DNA of 64,000 nt from Marinactinospora thermotolerans DSM 45154 (GTDB taxonomy: Bacteria > Actinomycetota > Actinomycetes > Streptosporangiales > Streptosporangiaceae). The position numbers and the translations under genes were made by a program. Location: the NCBI RefSeq assembly GCF_900167435.1, contig NZ_FUWS01000013.1:83926-147925 (forward strand), written 5' to 3'. Under the pieces are notes generated by a model. It was not told the origin of the DNA. It saw nothing but the letters and a program-made list of their open reading frames with translations, and made no database searches. Positions 35,003 to 43,897 of the stretch are shown in pieces (the stretch's first letter is position 1; every line of letters starts with the position of its first letter).

Positions 35003-36271
35003 TCACTTCTTGTTGATCGGTTCCAAGACGTCGCGTCCGACGAAGGGACGCAACGCCTCGGGGACGACCACGGAACCGTCGGCGCGCTGGTGGTTCTCCA
35101 GGATGGCGACGATCCACCGGGTCGTGGCGAGCGTGCCGTTGAGGGTCGCGGCGAACCGCGGTTTGCCGTCCTCGTCGCGGTAGCGGATGTTGAGCCGCCG
35201 CGCCTGGAAGTCCGTGCAGTTGGAGGTGGAGGTCAGCTCCCGGTAGCGGCCCTGGGTGGGCACCCACGCCTCGCAGTCGTACTTGCGGGCGGCGCTCGTC
35301 CCCAGGTCCCCGGCCGCGATGTCGACGACGCGGTAGGGCAGTTCGAGGCGGTCGAGCATCTCGCGTTCCCAGGCGAGCAGCCGCAGGTGCTCCTCGTGGG
35401 CGCGGTCGGGATGGGTGTAGACGAACATCTCGACCTTGTTGAACTGGTGTACCCGGATGATGCCGCGGGTGTCCTTGCCGTAGGAGCCCGCCTCGCGGCG
35501 GAAGCACGACGACCAGCCGGCGTAACGGGCCGGGAGCGCGTTGGCGTCGAGGATCTCGCCCGCGTGGTAGCCGGCGAGGGGGACCTCGGAGGTGCCGACG
35601 AGGTAGAGGTCGTCGGCGGGCAGCTGGTAGACCTCGGCCGCGTGGGCGCCGAGGAACCCCGTTCCCTCCATCGTGTCGGGCTTCACCAGCACCGGCGGGA
35701 TCATCGGGGTGAAGCCGTTGGCCACCGCCTGCTGCATCGCCATGTTGAGCAGGCCCAGCTCCAGCATGGCGCCGACACCGGTGAGGAAGTAGAAGCGCGC
35801 GCCGGAGACCTTCGCGCCCCGCTCGGTGTCGATCGCGCCGAGCATCTCCCCCAGTTCGAGGTGGTCGCGCGGGGTGAAGTCGAACTCGCGCGGGGTGCCG
35901 ACCTCCTCGACCACCACGAAGTCGTCGACGCCGCCCTCGGGCGCCCCCTCCTCGACAAGGTTGGGCACCCCCGACAGGGTCTGGTCGAGTTCCGCGGCGA
36001 TCCGCTCGGCCTCGGCCTCGGCCGCCTTGACGTCGGCGGCGAGCGTCTTGGCCTTCGCCAGGATCTGCTCGCGCTCCTCGGGGGAGGCCTTGGACACCGA
36101 CTTGCCCACGCTCTTCTGTTCGGCCCGCAGGGACTCGAAACGCGCCAACGCGGAGCGGCGGCCGGAGTCGAGCTCCAAGAGCCGGTCGACGATCGATTCG
36201 TCTTCGCCGCGGGCTCGCTGTGAGGCGCGGAGTCGGTCAGGGTCATCCCGGAGAGCACGCAGGTCGATCAC
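35003..36271 (-). CDS. serS: seryl-tRNA synthetase
   Basis: This 422-residue cytoplasmic class II synthetase charges tRNA-Ser. The N-terminal tRNA-binding coiled-coil arm covers about 1-105 ([20 protein letters not shown]). Class II motif 2 is [20 protein letters not shown] and motif 3 lies in [20 protein letters not shown]. The serine-pocket loop [18 protein letters not shown] is intact. It starts at GTG or ATG 36271 with [20 protein letters not shown], the normal N-terminus. Its cognate tRNA-Ser(TGA) gene is about 4 kb away. Confidence 0.97.
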   Translation of the reverse strand: MIDLRALRDDPDRLRASQRARGEDESIVDRLLELDSGRRSALARFESLRAEQKSVGKSVSKASPEEREQILAKAKTLAADVKAAEAEAERIAAELDQTLSGVPNLVEEGAPEGGVDDFVVVEEVGTPREFDFTPRDHLELGEMLGAIDTERGAKVSGARFYFLTGVGAMLELGLLNMAMQQAVANGFTPMIPPVLVKPDTMEGTGFLGAHAAEVYQLPADDLYLVGTSEVPLAGYHAGEILDANALPARYAGWSSCFRREAGSYGKDTRGIIRVHQFNKVEMFVYTHPDRAHEEHLRLLAWEREMLDRLELPYRVVDIAAGDLGTSAARKYDCEAWVPTQGRYRELTSTSNCTDFQARRLNIRYRDEDGKPRFAATLNGTLATTRWIVAILENHQRADGSVVVPEALRPFVGRDVLEPINKK

Positions 36272-36364
36272 GTGAGCAGGTTACCGGTGATATGGACCGG
36301 TGACACGCGGATTACCCCGCCGGGCGTCCGCCGGGCCGGCGAAAGCGGCCACCCCAGGCGGATG

Positions 36365-37312
36365 TCAGCGGATCCGGCCGGAACGGACACGTTCCAGCCA
36401 CTCGGCCGCCGCGTGGAAGTCGGCGTTGGAGTTGCTCCTGGAAGGCATGAACGGGGTGTAGTCGTTACCTGCGGCGGAACGCGGATAGCTGCCGAGGAAG
36501 CGGATGTCGGTGCAGATACGCCGTAGCCCCATGAGGGCCTCGCCGACCCTGGCCTCGGCGACGTGCCCGTCGGCGTCCAGGAAGAAGCAGTAGCGTCCCA
36601 GGCCGTCACCGGTGGGCCGGGACTCCAGCCGGGTCAGGTTCACCCCGCGCACCGCGAACTGGTCGAGCAGCTCGGCCAGGGCGCCCGGATGGTCGTCGGT
36701 GAGGAAGGCGACGAGCGAGGTGCGGTCGGTCCCGGTCGGTTCGGGCAGCGGGCCGGGACGCGCGATGCGGACGAAGCGGGTGGCCGCCTCGGAGCGGTCG
36801 CCGATGTCCTGGGCGATCGGGCTGAGCCCGTAGCGCTCGCCGGCGATGCGCGCGGAGATGGCGGCGTCGTAGGGCGCCCCCGGCTCGGCGACCGCCCGCG
36901 CGGCCGCGGCGGTGGAGGAGACCGTGGTGGCCTCGGCGTGCGGTAGGTGCCGGGACAGCCAGCCCCGGCACTGCGCGAGCGCGTGGGAGTGGGTGGCGAC
37001 GCGCTTGATGTCGGCGAGGGTGGCCCCCCCGCGGGCGAAGAGGAAGAACTCGACCGGGACCTCGACCTCGGCGGTGATGATCAGGGGCTCGCCGTTGATC
37101 AGCTCGGCCAGGGTCGCGGTGACGCCGCCCTCGACCGAGTTCTCCAGCGGGACCACCCCGGCCGTGGCCTCGCCACGGCGTACCGCCGCGAACACCGCGT
37201 CGACGCCGTCCGAAGGGACCGTGTCCTCGGGGGCGACTCCGGGTTCGAGGGCCCGTAGCGCCGCCTCGGTGAAGGTGCCCTCGGGCCCCAGGTAGGCGTA
37301 GCGGTTCGGCAT
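36365..37312 (-). CDS. pheA: prephenate dehydratase
   Basis: This 315-residue enzyme converts prephenate to phenylpyruvate in phenylalanine synthesis. The dehydratase domain begins YAYLGPEGTFTEAALRAL and has the catalytic TRF motif in SEAATRFVRI. The C-terminal ACT domain (about 200-275) contains NLTRLESRPTGDGLGRYCFF, where the ESRP motif binds phenylalanine for feedback inhibition. It is monofunctional, with no chorismate mutase domain, as usual in actinobacteria. The start ATG 37312 is nine bases after TATAAC, so the leader may be absent or very short. Confidence 0.95.
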   Translation of the reverse strand: MPNRYAYLGPEGTFTEAALRALEPGVAPEDTVPSDGVDAVFAAVRRGEATAGVVPLENSVEGGVTATLAELINGEPLIITAEVEVPVEFFLFARGGATLADIKRVATHSHALAQCRGWLSRHLPHAEATTVSSTAAAARAVAEPGAPYDAAISARIAGERYGLSPIAQDIGDRSEAATRFVRIARPGPLPEPTGTDRTSLVAFLTDDHPGALAELLDQFAVRGVNLTRLESRPTGDGLGRYCFFLDADGHVAEARVGEALMGLRRICTDIRFLGSYPRSAAGNDYTPFMPSRSNSNADFHAAAEWLERVRSGRIR

Positions 37313-37386
37313 ACGAAGCAGGTTATACCCAAGGTCGGGGCGGTCGCCGGACATCGCGCGGACAGGTCGGCGGCCGGATCCCGGGC

Positions 37387-38022
37387 TCAGCGGCGGCCGG
37401 CCTCATGGCGGGTCTCCTCGAGCTCCCGGCACCGTGGGGCAGGCTCGTCGGAGGCTTCAGCCTGGCGTGGGGAGGCCGGCCGGCGTCCCTTCCCTCGCGT
37501 CTCTGCGCCGGGTCGATCGTTCGCCGAGGCTCCCCCCGCCTCGTCGTCCACGCGGCGGGGGGCCTCCGTGGGGGCGCTGACGGGGACGACGGCGGGGGGC
37601 GGGGCCGCGTCGTCGGAGGCGGAGTAGCCGGGGCCTCCGCCGAGGCGGGCGGCGCGGACCGCGCGGTACTCCTCGGGGGAGAACGCCTCGACCGCCTTGC
37701 CCCCCTCGACGGTCTTGGCATAGGTACGGGTCTCGGTACGGCCATTGATCGAGGTGAGGACGACCCCGTCTCCCGCGGCGTTGAGCATGGCCAGCGAGAA
37801 GGAGCGGGCGCCGGACATCTCTTCCAGGGCGTCATAGCGCACGATCGCGACATCGCGGATGGCCCGCGTGTCGACCTCCCCCGCGTCGGCGACCAGCCGC
37901 CGTACCACGGTTCGGCATTCGTCGACGGTCGCCCGGGCCCGGCGGAGGGCCAGAGCGCCCAGCAGGGCGCCACCCAACCCGAGAAGGAGACCGGTCATCG
38001 CCAGGATCATGGTAGATAGCAC
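37387..38022 (-). CDS. DUF4446 family membrane-anchored protein
   Basis: This 211-residue protein has an N-terminal membrane segment (MILAMTGLLLGLGGALLGAL) and a DUF4446 domain with the conserved RDVAIVRYDALEEMSGARSF, then SLAMLNAAGDGVVLTSINGR. It ends in a disordered polar tail of about 85 residues. GTG 38022 and ATG 38010 are both possible starts, and neither has a clear ribosome-binding site. A GTAAT/ATTAC repeat sits at 38032-38042 just upstream. The function of the family is unknown. Confidence 0.85.
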   Translation of the reverse strand: MLSTMILAMTGLLLGLGGALLGALALRRARATVDECRTVVRRLVADAGEVDTRAIRDVAIVRYDALEEMSGARSFSLAMLNAAGDGVVLTSINGRTETRTYAKTVEGGKAVEAFSPEEYRAVRAARLGGGPGYSASDDAAPPPAVVPVSAPTEAPRRVDDEAGGASANDRPGAETRGKGRRPASPRQAEASDEPAPRCRELEETRHEAGRR

Positions 38023-38065
38023 GATCCGAGCGTAATCATTACCGACCGTTTATGCTCGCATACTC

Positions 38066-38908
38066 CTAGTGTTTCTTCCGGCCCGCCTGGCCGACGCCGC
38101 GCGCGAGACGCCTCGTGACGCCGCGCACACGCTCGCCCGCGTTGCGCAGGCCGCGCGACAGGGTCGGCCGGAGCTCGCGCGCGGCGAGCGCGCGACCGAC
38201 GTCCGCGAACTGCCGGGCGCGATGGAGCTGGGCCCGCAGGTCGGTGCCGGTGGCCCGGTGTTCCAACGGCACCTCGACCTCCAGGACCTGAAAGCCCTGG
38301 CGGAGCAGGTCGATCGTCAGGCCGGTCTCGACCCCGAACCCGGGGGCGAGGGGGCGGGCCGCCTCGAAGGCCGCCCTGGTCAGACAGCGCTGGCCGTTGA
38401 GCGGCTGCTCGGGTTCCCAGCCGGTGGCCCGGCGAATGCCCTCGCGCGCCAGGCGCACCACGAACCCGTGCCCGCCCAGGCGCATGCGCGTCGCCGGGAA
38501 CAGCGCGATCGTCATGTCGGCGGCACCGGAGAGGACGGGTTCGATGAGGGGCGCGGCCCCACTCGCGGTGTCGGCGAGGTCGGCGTCGAGGAAGAGCAGG
38601 TGACGGGGAGACGCGACAAGGCCGTTCGAGGTCTGCTGCTCCTCGATGAGGCGGACGCCTTCGGCGCCGCTCTCCATCGCCGCCCCCTTGCCCCGGTTAC
38701 GGCCGTGCCGGACGACCCTGGCACCGGCGTCGGCGGCGACGGTCGCGGTGCCGTCGGTGGATCCGTCGTCGACGACGAGGACGAGATCGACGCCGGGCAG
38801 CGCCCGCGCCGCCCGGACCGTGGACGCGATGCGTTCGGCCTCGTCCTTGGCGGGGATCACGGCCGCGACGCGCGCTCGCGCGTCGCGGCCGGGGGCCTGG
38901 GAAGCCAT
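38066..38908 (-). CDS. family 2 glycosyltransferase
   Basis: This 280-residue GT-A fold enzyme has AAVIPAKDEAERIASTVRAA, the nucleotide-sugar signature LVVDDGSTDGT, the GKGAAMESG loop and the metal-binding FLDADLAD. The acceptor-side region has GWEPEQPLNGQRCLTR. It resembles glucosyl-3-phosphoglycerate synthase and dolichyl-phosphate-sugar synthase-like proteins, but the sugar and acceptor cannot be fixed. No membrane segment is present. It is in line with the STAS gene upstream (17-base gap). Confidence 0.85.
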   Translation of the reverse strand: MASQAPGRDARARVAAVIPAKDEAERIASTVRAARALPGVDLVLVVDDGSTDGTATVAADAGARVVRHGRNRGKGAAMESGAEGVRLIEEQQTSNGLVASPRHLLFLDADLADTASGAAPLIEPVLSGAADMTIALFPATRMRLGGHGFVVRLAREGIRRATGWEPEQPLNGQRCLTRAAFEAARPLAPGFGVETGLTIDLLRQGFQVLEVEVPLEHRATGTDLRAQLHRARQFADVGRALAARELRPTLSRGLRNAGERVRGVTRRLARGVGQAGRKKH

Positions 38909-38925
38909 CGGGTGTCCTTCGGACC

Positions 38926-39282
38926 TCAGGAGGTGACGCCGCTACCTGCTGCGACGGGGAGGGTGTCGGCCGACGTATGCACCGTGAAGACGGCGTCGAG
39001 CCCGGTGATCTGCAGGATCTTGGTGACAGCGGGCCGTGGGGCGACGAGGACGAGGTCGCCGCCCTTTTCCCGGGCCCGTTTCATCGCCGACAGCAGCACG
39101 TTGATCCCGGTGGAATCGCAGAAGTCCACTCCGGACAGGTCGGCGATCAGCCGGGACGCCCCGCCGTCGAGCGCGCCGATGAGTTCGTCGTGCAGACGCG
39201 GTGCCGTATAGAGGTCGATCTCACCACGAATGGCAACCATGGCGTGATCCGCATGAGATTGACTTGAGATCTTCAACTCCAC
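38926..39282 (-). CDS. STAS-domain anti-sigma factor antagonist
   Basis: This 118-residue STAS protein has VAIRGEIDLYTAPRLHDELI and the phosphorylation loop LSGVDFCDSTGINVLLSAMK, whose DST serine is the kinase target. GTG 39282 is taken as start because the fold begins there (VELKISSQ). A 6-2-6 inverted repeat (ACAGTC/GACTGT, 39281-39294) overlaps the start. It lies about 100 bases behind an RsbW-like ATPase gene on the same strand, a plausible kinase partner. Confidence 0.86.
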   Translation of the reverse strand: MELKISSQSHADHAMVAIRGEIDLYTAPRLHDELIGALDGGASRLIADLSGVDFCDSTGINVLLSAMKRAREKGGDLVLVAPRPAVTKILQITGLDAVFTVHTSADTLPVAAGSGVTS

Positions 39283-39384
39283 AGTCGAGACTGTAGCGGT
39301 CACGCGGAGTCGTGGCCACCTCGTCGGCCGTGTTTCGTGGGACCTCACGCATTCGGGTGATTAGCCGGCCTCTCGCGGGGAAGG

Positions 39385-39912
39385 TTAAGCTCTCATCCCC
39401 TGTGACGTGGCCAGCTCCCCGCTCCGGTCCGAGCCGCGCGAACACGTCTCCACCGGCGTACCGGCGTGCCCGCCCACGTTCCCCTCGTCGGCCGGGATGT
39501 CGATGACGGCCCACACCGTGGTGGTGCTGTCGTCGACTTCGGTCCCCCACTTGGCGGCGAGGTGCTGCACGATCCCCAGCCCCCGGCCGCCGAGCGCCGA
39601 CAGGGACGGCCGCGCGATCCTCGGCAGCGTCTCGGCCCCGCCGTCGCTGACCGAGATCTCGATCCACCCGTTGGCCGCGGGCTCCTCGGGGACGAGCACG
39701 ATGTTCCAGCACACCCGGACGGTTCCGGTGGGAAACGGCGGAGGTAGGGGCGCGGCGTGCCGCAGCGCGTTGCTGAGCAGCTCGCTGACGATCAGCGCCG
39801 CGTCGTCGATCTTGGCTTCGCCGATCCCCAATGCGTGGAGATCCGAGCAGAGGTGTTGACGTGCGCTGGTGACACTCGACGGCGCATGTGGCAGCAGTAC
39901 GGCCCTCGACAC
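39385..39912 (-). CDS. RsbW-like anti-sigma ATPase/kinase
   Basis: This 175-residue protein carries a GHKL/HATPase domain with the N-box DDAALIVSELLSNALRH and a G-box ALGGRGLGIVQHLA. This is the usual form of actinobacterial RsbW/SpoIIAB-like proteins, which bind a sigma factor or phosphorylate STAS antagonists. The tail of about 35 residues is polar. A STAS gene follows directly and a PAS-GAF sensor kinase gene precedes it on the same strand. No sigma factor gene is adjacent. Confidence 0.86.
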   Translation of the reverse strand: MSRAVLLPHAPSSVTSARQHLCSDLHALGIGEAKIDDAALIVSELLSNALRHAAPLPPPFPTGTVRVCWNIVLVPEEPAANGWIEISVSDGGAETLPRIARPSLSALGGRGLGIVQHLAAKWGTEVDDSTTTVWAVIDIPADEGNVGGHAGTPVETCSRGSDRSGELATSQGMRA

Positions 39913-40131
39913 GTCCTTCTCCTGTTCCTCGGCGCGCTGTCCCCGTACGGCCGGCTGTCCCGGCCCGGCTCCGGAGGAACGTTGTGGCGGTGGCGCGCCC
40001 TGACGTCGGTGGTGCGTTGTCTCTTTCCGGCCGCTTGGCGACCCTGATCTCGTCCTCGAACCCCGCCAGGGCCGAAATGCCCCGTTCGCTCCCCCCGGAA
40101 ACCCATCACGTCCGGCCGATCGGAGAGCAGG

Positions 40132-42060
40132 TCATCGCAGTTGGGACTCCTCGGCCTCTCCGGAGGGCGGGACGACCGGCGGGATCGCGATGTCGGGAGA
40201 GGGGTTCCGGACACACTGTAATGTGAATCTCATTCGCGTTCCACGCGGTTCCCGTCGATGCGCGGTGACCTCACCGCTCTGCGCCCGTGCCAGCCGGCGC
40301 ACGATGTACAACCCCAGCCCGATCCCGCCGAACCTGCGGCGATCCCCCGCCTCGCCCTGGACGAAGCGCTCGAAGATCCGCTCCTCGTCACCGGGGGCGA
40401 CGCCGATTCCCTCGTCCTCGACCGTGATGACGACACGGTCGCCCTCGACCGCGGCCCGCAACGTCACCGGACCGCCCTCGGGCGAGTACTTGAACGCGTT
40501 CTCCAGCAGCTGACCGATGATGACGTCGGTGGCCACCGGGTCGCCGAGCACCTCCGGCAGCGACTCGGGCAGCTCCAGGAGAAGCCGGTGCCGTCCCGAG
40601 AAGGGATGCAGCGCGGACATCGACCCGCGTAACAGGCGGGCGACGTCGAAGGGGACGTTGTCCACGTCGAGCTCGCCGGTCCCCGCGTGCGAGCCGAGCA
40701 GCACGTTCTCGACCAGGTGGGCCAGCATCGTCGACCGCTCGGCGATCGTGGCGACCGCCGACCTGCGCGCGGCGTCGTCCATCTTCTCCCAGCGCTGCAC
40801 CAGCGTGTTCGCGAAACCCTGGACGACCGTGATGGGGGTGCGCAGCTCATGCCCGGTCGTGGCGAGGAAGAGGTCCTTCTCCTCCTCCAACGCCTTGGCC
40901 TGGGTGATGTCACGGAAGTCGACGACCCGCTCGCCCGTCTCGGGGATGTCGGCGATGAGGATCTCCAGCCAGCGCCCATTGTCCAGGCGGTGCTTGATCG
41001 GCTCGCCCTGGCCCGCGGGGAACGGGAAGGGCGGCATCCGCCCCACCACCTCGGCGGAGGACAGCCCGGTGAGCTCGGCGGCGGAACGGTTCCACTTGCG
41101 GACCCTGCCCGCCTGGTCCAGCACCGCGATGCCGTCCGCGCTGGCGTCCACCACGGCGTGCTCGTGGGCCCGCCTGCGGACCATCTCCTGGTAGGCCATG
41201 GCGTTTCCCAACGCCACCCCGGCGTGGGCGGCGAGGAGCTCCAGCAGTTCGAGCTCGATGTGACCGACCTTGCCCTTGCTGTAGAGGGCGTACAACGCCC
41301 CATAGGGACGGCCCTGCACGTTGGACACCCCCAGGGCGATCGTGTGCAGTCCTTCGAGGTCGGCCCAGATGAGGTCGCCCAGGGAACGTGTGTCGTCGGT
41401 GGCCAGCAGGACGGTCTTGCCGCTGCGCAGCAGCTCACCGAACAGGCTGGACTCCAACGAGGCGGTGTAGCCGCGCAGGTGGTCGGACAGCTGGGTGAGG
41501 CTGACCAGGCGCAGCCGGTCCTCCTCGATCAGCACGAACCCCCCGGCGTCGGCGCCGGTCAGCTCGGTGAGACTGTGGGCGATGCGGTCGAGGACGGCCG
41601 GGAGGTCGAGATCGGCGTTGATGTCGGCGACCACGTCGGTGAGGCGGCGTACCAGCCGAGCACGCTCGGCCATGTGACTGCGGACCGCCCCGGCGTCCTC
41701 GGAGGCGTGGAACACGTTGACCCATCCGGCCGCCCGGCCCTGGCCGTCGTAGAGGCAGCTGGTGTCGGCGCGGACATCGATGACCCGGCCGTCCCGGCAC
41801 GACCGACGGGTCAGGATGGACACGGGCCCGCCCGCGCGCACCCGCTCCAGCACCGCGTGGTGCTCGGCCACGAGCTCCTCGGGAACGAACGGCGCCGGCC
41901 CGCCGATGAGCTCGTCCGCCCGCCAGCCGAACATGCGTTCCGCCGCGGGGTTCCACACGACGACCCGCAGTTCGGTGTCGACGGCGACGATCGCGTCGGC
42001 CGCCGACGTCAAGACGGCGTCCGCGCTGAGGGAACCAGGCTCGAACGTCACGTTCGTCAT
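40132..42060 (-). CDS. PAS-GAF-PAS soluble sensor histidine kinase
   Basis: This 642-residue kinase has no membrane segment. PAS1 covers about 12-125 (VLTSAADAIVAVDTELRVVV), and GAF covers about 140-300 (LTELTGADAGGFVLIEEDRL). PAS2 covers about 310-410 (VVDASADGIAVLDQAGRVRK). HisKA carries the phospho-His in FLATTGHELRTPITVVQGF, and HATPase_c ends with GGIGLGLYIVRRLARAQSGE. The start ATG 42060 fits the first PAS domain, although the frame is open further upstream. No response regulator gene is next to it, so it may feed the RsbW/STAS genes downstream (inference). Confidence 0.92.
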   Translation of the reverse strand: MTNVTFEPGSLSADAVLTSAADAIVAVDTELRVVVWNPAAERMFGWRADELIGGPAPFVPEELVAEHHAVLERVRAGGPVSILTRRSCRDGRVIDVRADTSCLYDGQGRAAGWVNVFHASEDAGAVRSHMAERARLVRRLTDVVADINADLDLPAVLDRIAHSLTELTGADAGGFVLIEEDRLRLVSLTQLSDHLRGYTASLESSLFGELLRSGKTVLLATDDTRSLGDLIWADLEGLHTIALGVSNVQGRPYGALYALYSKGKVGHIELELLELLAAHAGVALGNAMAYQEMVRRRAHEHAVVDASADGIAVLDQAGRVRKWNRSAAELTGLSSAEVVGRMPPFPFPAGQGEPIKHRLDNGRWLEILIADIPETGERVVDFRDITQAKALEEEKDLFLATTGHELRTPITVVQGFANTLVQRWEKMDDAARRSAVATIAERSTMLAHLVENVLLGSHAGTGELDVDNVPFDVARLLRGSMSALHPFSGRHRLLLELPESLPEVLGDPVATDVIIGQLLENAFKYSPEGGPVTLRAAVEGDRVVITVEDEGIGVAPGDEERIFERFVQGEAGDRRRFGGIGLGLYIVRRLARAQSGEVTAHRREPRGTRMRFTLQCVRNPSPDIAIPPVVPPSGEAEESQLR

Positions 42061-42213
42061 AGTGCCATTCGCCCACCGGTGCGCGACGTGGGAACGGCGA
42101 GGTTGGTGCAATTGGGTGCCTCTTCCTCGCCACGCCTCCGCCGTCCGACCCCTCTGACGTGGCATCCTGCAATCCCCGCCGAAGACGGGGTGATGCGCGA
42201 GGCGAGGACGGAC

Positions 42214-42866
42214 GTGACAAAGACCTGGAGCGAGGAGCGGCCCGGCGATCCGGACCTGGGCGGCGACCTGGACGCGCTCATCCGCGCGACGTCGTCCTGC
42301 CCGCCCCCACCGCCCGCGCCTCCCCGCAGGAGCGCGCTTCCCCGGGAGGCGCTGGACGTGGTCACCGGCACCGTCGAGACACCCATCGGCGTCCTCTCCC
42401 TGGCGCTGACCCGGCGCGGCCTGGTGTCGTGCTCGTTCGACGCCGAGGAGACCGTCCTGCCCCGGCTGGCCCGGGCGGTCTCGCCGCGGATCGGGGCCCA
42501 CGAGGCCGGGCTGGATCCGGTCAGGCGCGAACTCGACGCCTACTTCGACGGCAGGCTGACGTCGTTCACCATCCCGCTGGACCTGCGCCTCACCAGCGAT
42601 TTCGGCCGGCTCGTCCTGCGCTCGCTGCTCGACGTCGAACACGGGACGACCACGACCCACGGCAGGCTGGCCGCGCGCATCGGCCGGGGCAGGGCCATCC
42701 GCGCCGTCGCGAGCTCCCTCGCGACGAATCCGGTCTGCGTGCTGCTGCCGTGCCACCGCGTGGTGCCGGAGGACTATCCCGAGGACACGGGCCCCTACGC
42801 CGGGGCCCCGAGGCCAAACGCTTCCTGCTGGGGTTGGAGGCGTTCACCACGGCCCGCACCGATTAG
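42214..42866 (+). pseudogene. ogt: methylated-DNA-protein cysteine methyltransferase with a C-terminal frameshift
   Basis: From GTG 42214 (GAGGA five bases upstream) the frame gives the N-terminal domain and the alkyltransferase domain with the active-site PCHRVV. In the final loop the frame runs YAGAPRPNASCW and reads on to 42894. One frame over, the same bases give GPEAKRFLLGLEAFTTARTD and a stop at 42866. That is the ending expected for the family. A single missing base in the GC run near 42800-42808 explains it. The active-site Cys is before the break. It is either a real recent mutation or a sequencing error in a homopolymer-like stretch. The enzyme removes alkyl groups from O6 of guanine. 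Confidence 0.82.
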
Positions 42867-42890
42867 GGGCCGTGGCGGCGCGGGACATCG

Positions 42891-43223
42891 CTAGACGACC
42901 CGGGGGTCCTCGCCGTTCTCGCTGGTCATCGGCCGGCCGGCGAGCGCCCAGGCGCTCATCCCGCCGGCGATGTTGGCGGCCTGCCAGCCGGCGTCGTTGA
43001 GGGCCTGCACCGCCTGGGCCGAGCGTCCACCGACCCGGCAGATGACATAGACCTGCCGATCGCGCGGGACCTCGCCGGCTCGCTGGGCGAGGTCGCGCAG
43101 GGGGATGTGGACGGCGTGGGGAGCGTGCCCGGCCTGCCATTCGTCGTCCTCGCGCACGTCGAGCAGGTAGCCGTCCATGGGAACGGCGTTGACCTCGACG
43201 ACCGGAACATTTCCACCAAACAC
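42891..43223 (-). CDS. rhodanese-like domain protein
   Basis: This 110-residue single rhodanese domain starts at GTG 43223, with AAGGGG eight bases upstream. Visible are MDGYLLDVREDDEWQAGHAP with HAVHIPL, the active-site loop VICRVGGRSAQAV with the catalytic Cys, and the ending NIAGGMSAWALAGRP. It carries sulfane sulfur or transfers it from thiosulfate or persulfides. It diverges from the SSI-like lipoprotein gene. Confidence 0.9.
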   Translation of the reverse strand: MFGGNVPVVEVNAVPMDGYLLDVREDDEWQAGHAPHAVHIPLRDLAQRAGEVPRDRQVYVICRVGGRSAQAVQALNDAGWQAANIAGGMSAWALAGRPMTSENGEDPRVV

Positions 43224-43305
43224 CCGAAAAACCCCTTGCGTCACAATCCGTATGGGAGAAACTACGAACGGGAACCCCGCAACGGGCGTTCGCGTCCAAC
43301 AGGGT

Positions 43306-43851
43306 ATGCGCACGCACATCACGGCGAACGCGCCGATCCACATCGCCGCACTCGCCAGCCTGGGGCTCCTGCTCGCCGGATGCGGCGGAACCACCGGGGA
43401 CGAGGGCCACACCCCGGCCCGATCCCCCGAGACGGCCCCCGCAACGTCGCCGTCCGCCTCCCCTTCCACCCCCGCCTCGCCGGCTCCCCCGCCCGGTGAC
43501 GCGGCCTCCCCCTCGACCACCCCGGACCCCGCCGAGACCGAGCTCGTCATCGAGATCTCCACCGACGGAACGGACGGCCCGGCCTCACCAGGGGAGTGGC
43601 GCCTGTCCTGCTCTCCCGCCGCCGGAGACCACCCCGACCCCGAAGCCGCCTGTCGAACGCTGGCCGAGGTCGGCCCCGAGGCGTTCGACCCCGTTCCCGC
43701 GGGGCGCCCGTGCACCCACATCTACGGCGGCCCCGAGGTCGCCACCGTCACCGGCCACGTGGGCGACCACGAGGTGGATGCGGAGTTCTCCAAGGCCGGC
43801 GGATGCGAACTCGACCGCTGGGAACGGCTCGGTCCCGTCCTGTCCCCCTGA
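43306..43851 (+). CDS. lipoprotein with subtilisin-inhibitor-like (SSI) domain
   Basis: This 181-residue protein starts at ATG 43306. The signal peptide ends in the lipobox LLLAGC, so it is anchored by a lipid on the outer face of the membrane. A Pro/Ser/Thr linker of about 50 residues follows. The C-terminal ~95 residues look like a Streptomyces subtilisin inhibitor domain. All four conserved cysteines are present (WRLSCSP, AACRTL, PCTHIYGGP, GGCELDRW). The SSI family inhibits serine proteases. Most known members are free secreted proteins, so an anchored version is unusual. Confidence 0.78.
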   Translation: MRTHITANAPIHIAALASLGLLLAGCGGTTGDEGHTPARSPETAPATSPSASPSTPASPAPPPGDAASPSTTPDPAETELVIEISTDGTDGPASPGEWRLSCSPAAGDHPDPEAACRTLAEVGPEAFDPVPAGRPCTHIYGGPEVATVTGHVGDHEVDAEFSKAGGCELDRWERLGPVLSP

Positions 43852-43897
43852 GCCCGCCGGGTGTGAACGGCGCGGGGCCGTCGTCGGCCCCGCGCCG

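Noticed and set aside
40687..42193. Long plus-strand frame antisense to the PAS-GAF-PAS kinase
   Set aside because: It only becomes meaningful at 42214, where the methyltransferase starts. Upstream it is a shadow of the kinase gene.
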